64,000 nt of DNA from Narthecium ossifragum. Its lineage: Eukaryota; Streptophyta; Magnoliopsida; Dioscoreales; Nartheciaceae. The stretch's first letter is position 1. Every line of letters begins with the position of its first letter. Positions 59,301 to 64,000 of the stretch are shown here, piece by piece. The notes beneath the pieces were generated by a model. It searched no databases. It had not been told where the DNA came from and saw only the letters and a list, made by a program, of their open reading frames with translations. Location of the stretch: positions 449,001 to 513,000 of the forward strand of contig OY986970.1 of assembly GCA_963920575.1 (NCBI GenBank), written 5' to 3'. The position numbers and the translations under genes are program-made.

Positions 59301-62300
59301 ATCTCCTGTTTTATCCCGCATGGGCCTACGCATTACCCAGGTGGATTCTGAAGATTCCAATCTCCTTCGTGGAAGTTGGAGTATGGGTATTCTCAACCTA
59401 CTATGTCATTGGATACGATCCGAATGTGGGAAGGTGGGATTCAGGGGAAGCAGCATGGATATTTATTGCTCTAGAGATTTCTGATGAATTCGCCAACCCG
59501 GCTTAAGATTAACGCCATGTTTCTTTTCGCTTACAGGTTCTTCAAGCAGTATATACTGCTCGTTGCAGTCAATCAGGTGGCATCTGCCCTATTCCGCGTC
59601 ATTGCTGCAATAGGAAGGGATATGACTGTGGCAAGCACACTTGCATCCTTTGTCCTGCTTATAACTGTGGTATTGGGTGGATTTGTTCTGTCAAGAGGTG
59701 CATTCTTTTATCTCCTTTTTCGTTCTTGCTGCTTTCTCTTGCTTACTTGCAACATTTTGAAACCAAGCTTTGAACACAGCAAATTTATTGGTTGTTCATT
59801 AACTAACTAGCACCTCATGAATTCAATAGAGAATGTGAAGAAATGGTGGATTTGGGGTTACTGGATATCACCTCTGATGTACGCACAGAATGCAATGGCG
59901 ACGAATGAATTTTTTGGAAGATCTTGGAGCTTTGTAAGGAAAATTTAAATAGGTCTTGACTTGGAATTGCCAAACGAGCTAATAATTTTTATGTTTGAAT
60001 TCCAGATTCCTGCCAATTCGACAGAAACACTAGGGGTGATGGTCTTAAAGTCTCGTGGAGTCTTTGCTGAAGCAAATTGGTACTGGATCGGTTTAGGCGC
60101 ATTGGTTGGATATATTTTTCTACTCAACTTTCTCTTCATAGTTGCTCTCTCCTATCTCAACCGTAAGTATCCGAGCTTCCACAGGTTATCTTGGAGTCCA
60201 GTATGATCATAATTCTAAGAACGTTTTGTCAATTGCCTCCAGCACTTGGGAAAGCCCAGTCAACTATCACTGAGGAGATATTGAAGGAAAAACATGCAAA
60301 TTTAACTGGAGAAGTAGAAATGGATGCATCACCAAGAGGAAAAAGAACTCCATCTATGTCTCGAAGTATATGTCTATCAATTCCATAACGCAGTATGGTT
60401 TCACCTCAGTAAGTCATCGCCTAATCTGTAATTTTCTTGTGTGCAGGAAGAGGCAATGAGAGCAGGACACATATCAAACCAGATGATGCTGATCTTATTG
60501 AGGACAAAAGGGGAATGATCCTTCCATTTACGCCCCTATCCATCGCATTCGACAATATACGCTATTCTGTAGATATGCCACAGGTAGCTGAATTTTGTCA
60601 AGCTAGTGAACTATTTGTAACTTATTTTTGTCAAAAACTAATGCAAGTAGGTAGATATTTGTAGGCAATGAAAGCCCAAGGTGTTGTCGAAGACAGATTG
60701 GAGCTTCTGAAGGGTGTGAGTGGTTCTTTTAGGCCAAGAGTGCTTACAGCTCTAATGGGTGTCAGTGGAGCTGGCAAGACTACTTTGATGGATGTCTTGG
60801 CCGGGAGAAAAACAGGTGGATGCATTGAGGGAGAGATCACCGTGTCCGGATATCCAAAGAAGCAAGAAACTTTTGCTCGAGTATCAGGATATTGCGAACA
60901 AAATGATAGCTTACTGATCAATTGTTCATCTTACCTCTCTTTTTGCAGAATCAACTTCTGCAAAAAGAGAGGTAAGATGAACGCTCAATTGTTTCTTATG
61001 ATTTGGGTTTTTTAATAAACTTACTGATCACAAATATACTGAAACGGTACCACCACTGAGTGCAGATGTTCGTTAAAGAAGTTCTTGAGCTTGTAGAGCT
61101 CACGTCGCTAAGAGACTCACTTGTTGGGTTGCCTGGTGTGAGTGGGCTGTCAACCGAGCAGCGCAAGAGACTTACCATTGCTGTGGAACTCGTTGCCAAT
61201 CCCTCGATAATATTCATGGATGAACCGACCTCTGGACTTGATGCAAGGGCAGCTGCAATTGTCATGCGTGCCGTAAGGAACACAGTCGACACTGGAAGGA
61301 CGGTTGTCTGCACTATTCATCAGCCTAGCATTGACATATTCGAGGCTTTCGATGAGGTTGGTCATTAATTTTTCAGAGTTCAAAATTCTTCAATTGTGTA
61401 ACACAATAGAATCTACCAACGACGCAGAAGTGATGACTTTCTTTCCCATCTGATTTCAGCTTTTTCTTATGAAACGAGGAGGAGAAGAGATATATGTAGG
61501 TCCCTTAGGGCGCCATTCTTGCCATCTCATTAAATACTTTGAGGTGAGCCTGCAAGAAGCATGAACCTTCTTTCTCTGTCATGTTATGTCACTTAAATAG
61601 ATAGGACTAACGATATATATATCCACTGCAACTGTAAAGGAAATCGATGGCGTCAGTAAAATAAAAGACGGCTATAATCCAGCAACATGGATGTTGGAAG
61701 TGACAACTCAAGCAAAAGAAGGGATACTGGGGGTGAGCTTCAGTGAAATATACAAGAAATCTGAGCTATATCAGTGAGTAACATCTTTTACTCGATGCAT
61801 GTTTATTTTGCCTTTGAGCCGCAAAATTTCTAAGTTCCTAATTGCTAAACAACGTACTGTTTGTCACCCAGGAGGAACAAAACTTTGATAAAGGAATTGA
61901 GCACGCCTCCTGCTGGTTCAAGCGATCTCTACTTTCCTACTCAGTACTCACAGAATTTCTTTACACAGTGCATGGCATGCTTATGGAAACAACGTTTGTC
62001 TTACTGGAGGAATCCTCGATACACTGCAGTGAGGTTTTTGTTCACGACAATCATTGCCCTGTTGTTTGGGACCATCTTTTGGGGTCTTGGCTCTAAAAGG
62101 TAGCAGCACAAGTGAAAACCGCACAGGCTTATTGCTAACATGGACTCTGATTGTATTTAAGTTGATGAGAAATTATATGCTTGCAGGTCGGGACGTCAGG
62201 ATTTGTTCAATGCTATGGGTTCTATGTATGCTGCCGTTCTGTTTATTGGTGTGAACAATGCTTCATCCGTTCAACCCGTAGTGGCTATTGAACGTACAGT

Positions 62301-63151
62301 ATTCTACAGAGAAAGAGGAGCAGGAATGTACTCAGCACTGGCATATGCATTCGGACAAGTAATTTTTGCTGCATATCGCCTTGATCTGTTCCTTCTTAAA
62401 CTTTTTTAAGACCCAGAAGTTGAAAACCACTCTACTATTAATAGCAGAAAAAATCGAAAACTTTTACATGTGTTTCCATACTTGGGATGCCTTATTTCTT
62501 AGGATCTTTCATGTCACTTCACATAATATATAGTTTGATGCATTTGCAGGTCGCAATTGAACTTCCATATGTTCTGGTTCAGTCTGTGGTATACGGTGCA
62601 CTGGTCTATGCCATGATCCAATTTGAATGGACGGCTGTAAAGTTCTTTTGGTACTTGTTCTTCATGTACTTCACATTGCTATACTTCACGTTCTACGGGA
62701 TGATGGTTATAGGCTTGACTCCAAACCAGAACATCGCGTCTATTGCCGCCTCTGGATTCTATTCATTTTGGAATCTTTTCTCTGGGTTTATCGTCCCGCG
62801 AACTGTAGGTTCCAACCCCATTAACTTAAGTTTTTGCTTTTTTTTTTCTGAAGGAGGCATGTCCTCAAATCACCAATTTTTGTCTTACAGAGGATTCCTG
62901 TATGGTGGAGATGGTATTACTGGATATGCCCAGTTGCATGGACCTTGTACGGATTGGTCGCATCACAGTTTGGAGACGTTCAAGAGATACTGGAGGATGA
63001 TGGTATTCCCGTAGCTGAGTTTCTGAATAGCTATTTTGGATTCAAGCACAGCTTTTTGGGGGTGGTTGCAGCGGTGGTTGTGGCATTCCCTGTGCTTTTT
63101 GCCTTTCTATTCGGGTACTCCATTAAAACTCTCAACTTCCAAAGAAGATGA
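56375..63151 (+). pseudogene. PDR/ABCG full-size ABC transporter with a rearranged NBD2 exon (copy 5)
   Basis: Exons: 56375-56694, 56900-57020, 57142-57230, 57323-57407, 57499-57658, 57757-57833, 57933-57989, 58119-58209, 58322-58623, 58739-59020, 59117-59433, 59537-59697, 59830-59933, 60006-60162, 60243-60365, 60447-60583, 60665-60971 (damaged), 61066-61356, 61460-61543, 61640-61773, 61872-62099, 62187-62358, 62550-62804, 62891-63151. Every exon but 17 has the length and phase of the other copies. Exon 17 is 26 bases short: after CEQND of the NBD2 Q-loop about 25 residues are replaced by a fold-back copy of downstream sequence. The frame shifts and meets TAA at 61074-61076, before the NBD2 signature. 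Unless unusual splicing skips the lesion, only NBD1-TMD1 and part of NBD2 would be made. An assembly error is possible. Confidence 0.88.
60924..60982. repeat. 27-bp perfect inverted repeat at the exon 17 lesion
   Basis: 60924-60950 is the exact reverse complement of 60956-60982, with a 5-base spacer. The right arm is the native end of exon 17 and its splice donor; the left arm is new and occupies the place of about 75 bases of coding sequence found in copies 3 and 4. Confidence 0.95.
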
Positions 63152-64000
63152 TGAGTGCGATCGATTACATTAATTAGTGTCTCGCTCTGTAAATATAATT
63201 CTACTGTACGGAATTGTATTCTGGTTGGTTATATTCTGAGATTTGTTATTGTCTCATATATTAAGCTATAAAAGTGTTATGTGAACTCAGTCTTTGATTC
63301 AAATAAACCGATTTGTGTAGGATGGGCCTTGATGATGGGAAACATTTACCTGTGGGAAACCATCCTCACCGTAGATGATATTCTTGATGGGAAACATTTA
63401 CATATATAAATATAGCAATGTGAAGTACATGAAGAACAAGTACCAAAAGGATGTTTCCCATATATAAAAGTCTAAACTGAGTTTACTCTTGATGGGAAAC
63501 ATTTACATATATAAATAGGTGAGGACTCGGGGAGAAAGGTGTGCAGTAACGTAAAAATAGAGTGCTCATCCTCTTTCTCCTCGTCCTCCATTAGCTTTAT
63601 TAGCTATTGAAAGAATTTGATTGGCATTGGGCAAAGGTCAAGGTGTTTCTTGGCTTATCTAAATTACAAGGAACAACGAGAGATTGTCTTTTATTATAAT
63701 AATATAAGCTTGATCTTTTCCTATATTGTGTGATGTTGACAATTATAATATCAAATTGGAAGGGACTATTCTTATTATTTTACAAATGATTTGATGTTCT
63801 TTTCAATTTGTATTTATACTGAACATATTTTATCGTTTTTCATAAATAATGATTCATTTGTAGGAGGCCTATTAAGTGTTTGAGAAAGAAATTCGTGATT
63901 TTGAAATTCTCGAACGTGAAATGCGCTAACAGTAAGCATTAATTTTAATAAAAAAAACTAATTTCACGGACTAAAATCCAGCCCACTAATATATATATAT
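63152..64000. other. 3' flank of copy 5
   Basis: Likely 3' UTR with AATAAA at about 63302-63307. The phrase CTTGATGGGAAACATTTACA with a TATATAAAT tail occurs at about 63383 and 63488, and a shorter version near 63335. The rest is AT-rich with no gene. Confidence 0.5.

Overview
This is plant nuclear DNA. It shows long GT-AG introns, full-size ABCG/PDR transporter genes, and plant mobile elements: Mutator-like, hAT, LINE, solo LTRs and an endogenous caulimovirid. GC-rich first exons in otherwise AT-rich sequence and the transporter N-terminus point to a monocot; a bromeliad such as pineapple is possible, but that is only a guess from style.

The backbone is a head-to-tail cluster of five PDR-type (ABCG full-size) ABC transporter genes on the + strand. 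Copy 1 is cut by the window start and keeps its last six exons (110-1767). Copy 2 (14016-17120) is a dead 5' half. Copy 3 (21706-28569) has 24 exons and a one-base frameshift in its last exon. Copy 4 (44665-51274) has 24 exons and the cleanest reading frame. Copy 5 (56375-63151) has 24 exons, one of them wrecked by a fold-back rearrangement. The exon plan is the same in every copy, and intact ones encode about 1440-1455 residues laid out NBD1-TMD1-NBD2-TMD2. Such proteins export small molecules across the plasma membrane; the substrate cannot be read from this sequence.

The cluster arose partly by segmental duplication. The stretch from base 1 to about 17130 is colinear with about 26773 to 47202: copy 1 pairs with copy 3, and copy 2 with copy 4. 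Each block therefore serves as an empty-site control for insertions in the other. This exposes, with exact target duplications, a 9.1 kb Mutator-like element (35164-44263), a 1.6 kb GC-rich Mutator-like element (10221-11857), a deleted Mutator-like element (3751-5173), a solo LTR (12098-12408) and an intronic hAT element (14985-15587). A further 688-bp Mutator-like element (20314-21001) sits in a dispersed repeat whose empty copy lies at 2977-3192.

Other regions: 5993-9705 is a decayed endogenous caulimovirid fragment on the - strand with a TATA box and a tRNA primer site. 17963-19160 is a broken coiled-coil ORF beside a 20-bp minisatellite. 19201-19677 is a second hAT-like element. 28961-29160 is an assembly gap beside a higher-order minisatellite. 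32360-33480 is an element with long inverted termini whose terminal motif is amplified inside it. 52889-54786 is a 5'-truncated LINE holding a solo LTR. Helitron-like 3' termini recur at several places. Only the transporters look like host genes; the rest is mobile or repetitive DNA, most of it decayed.
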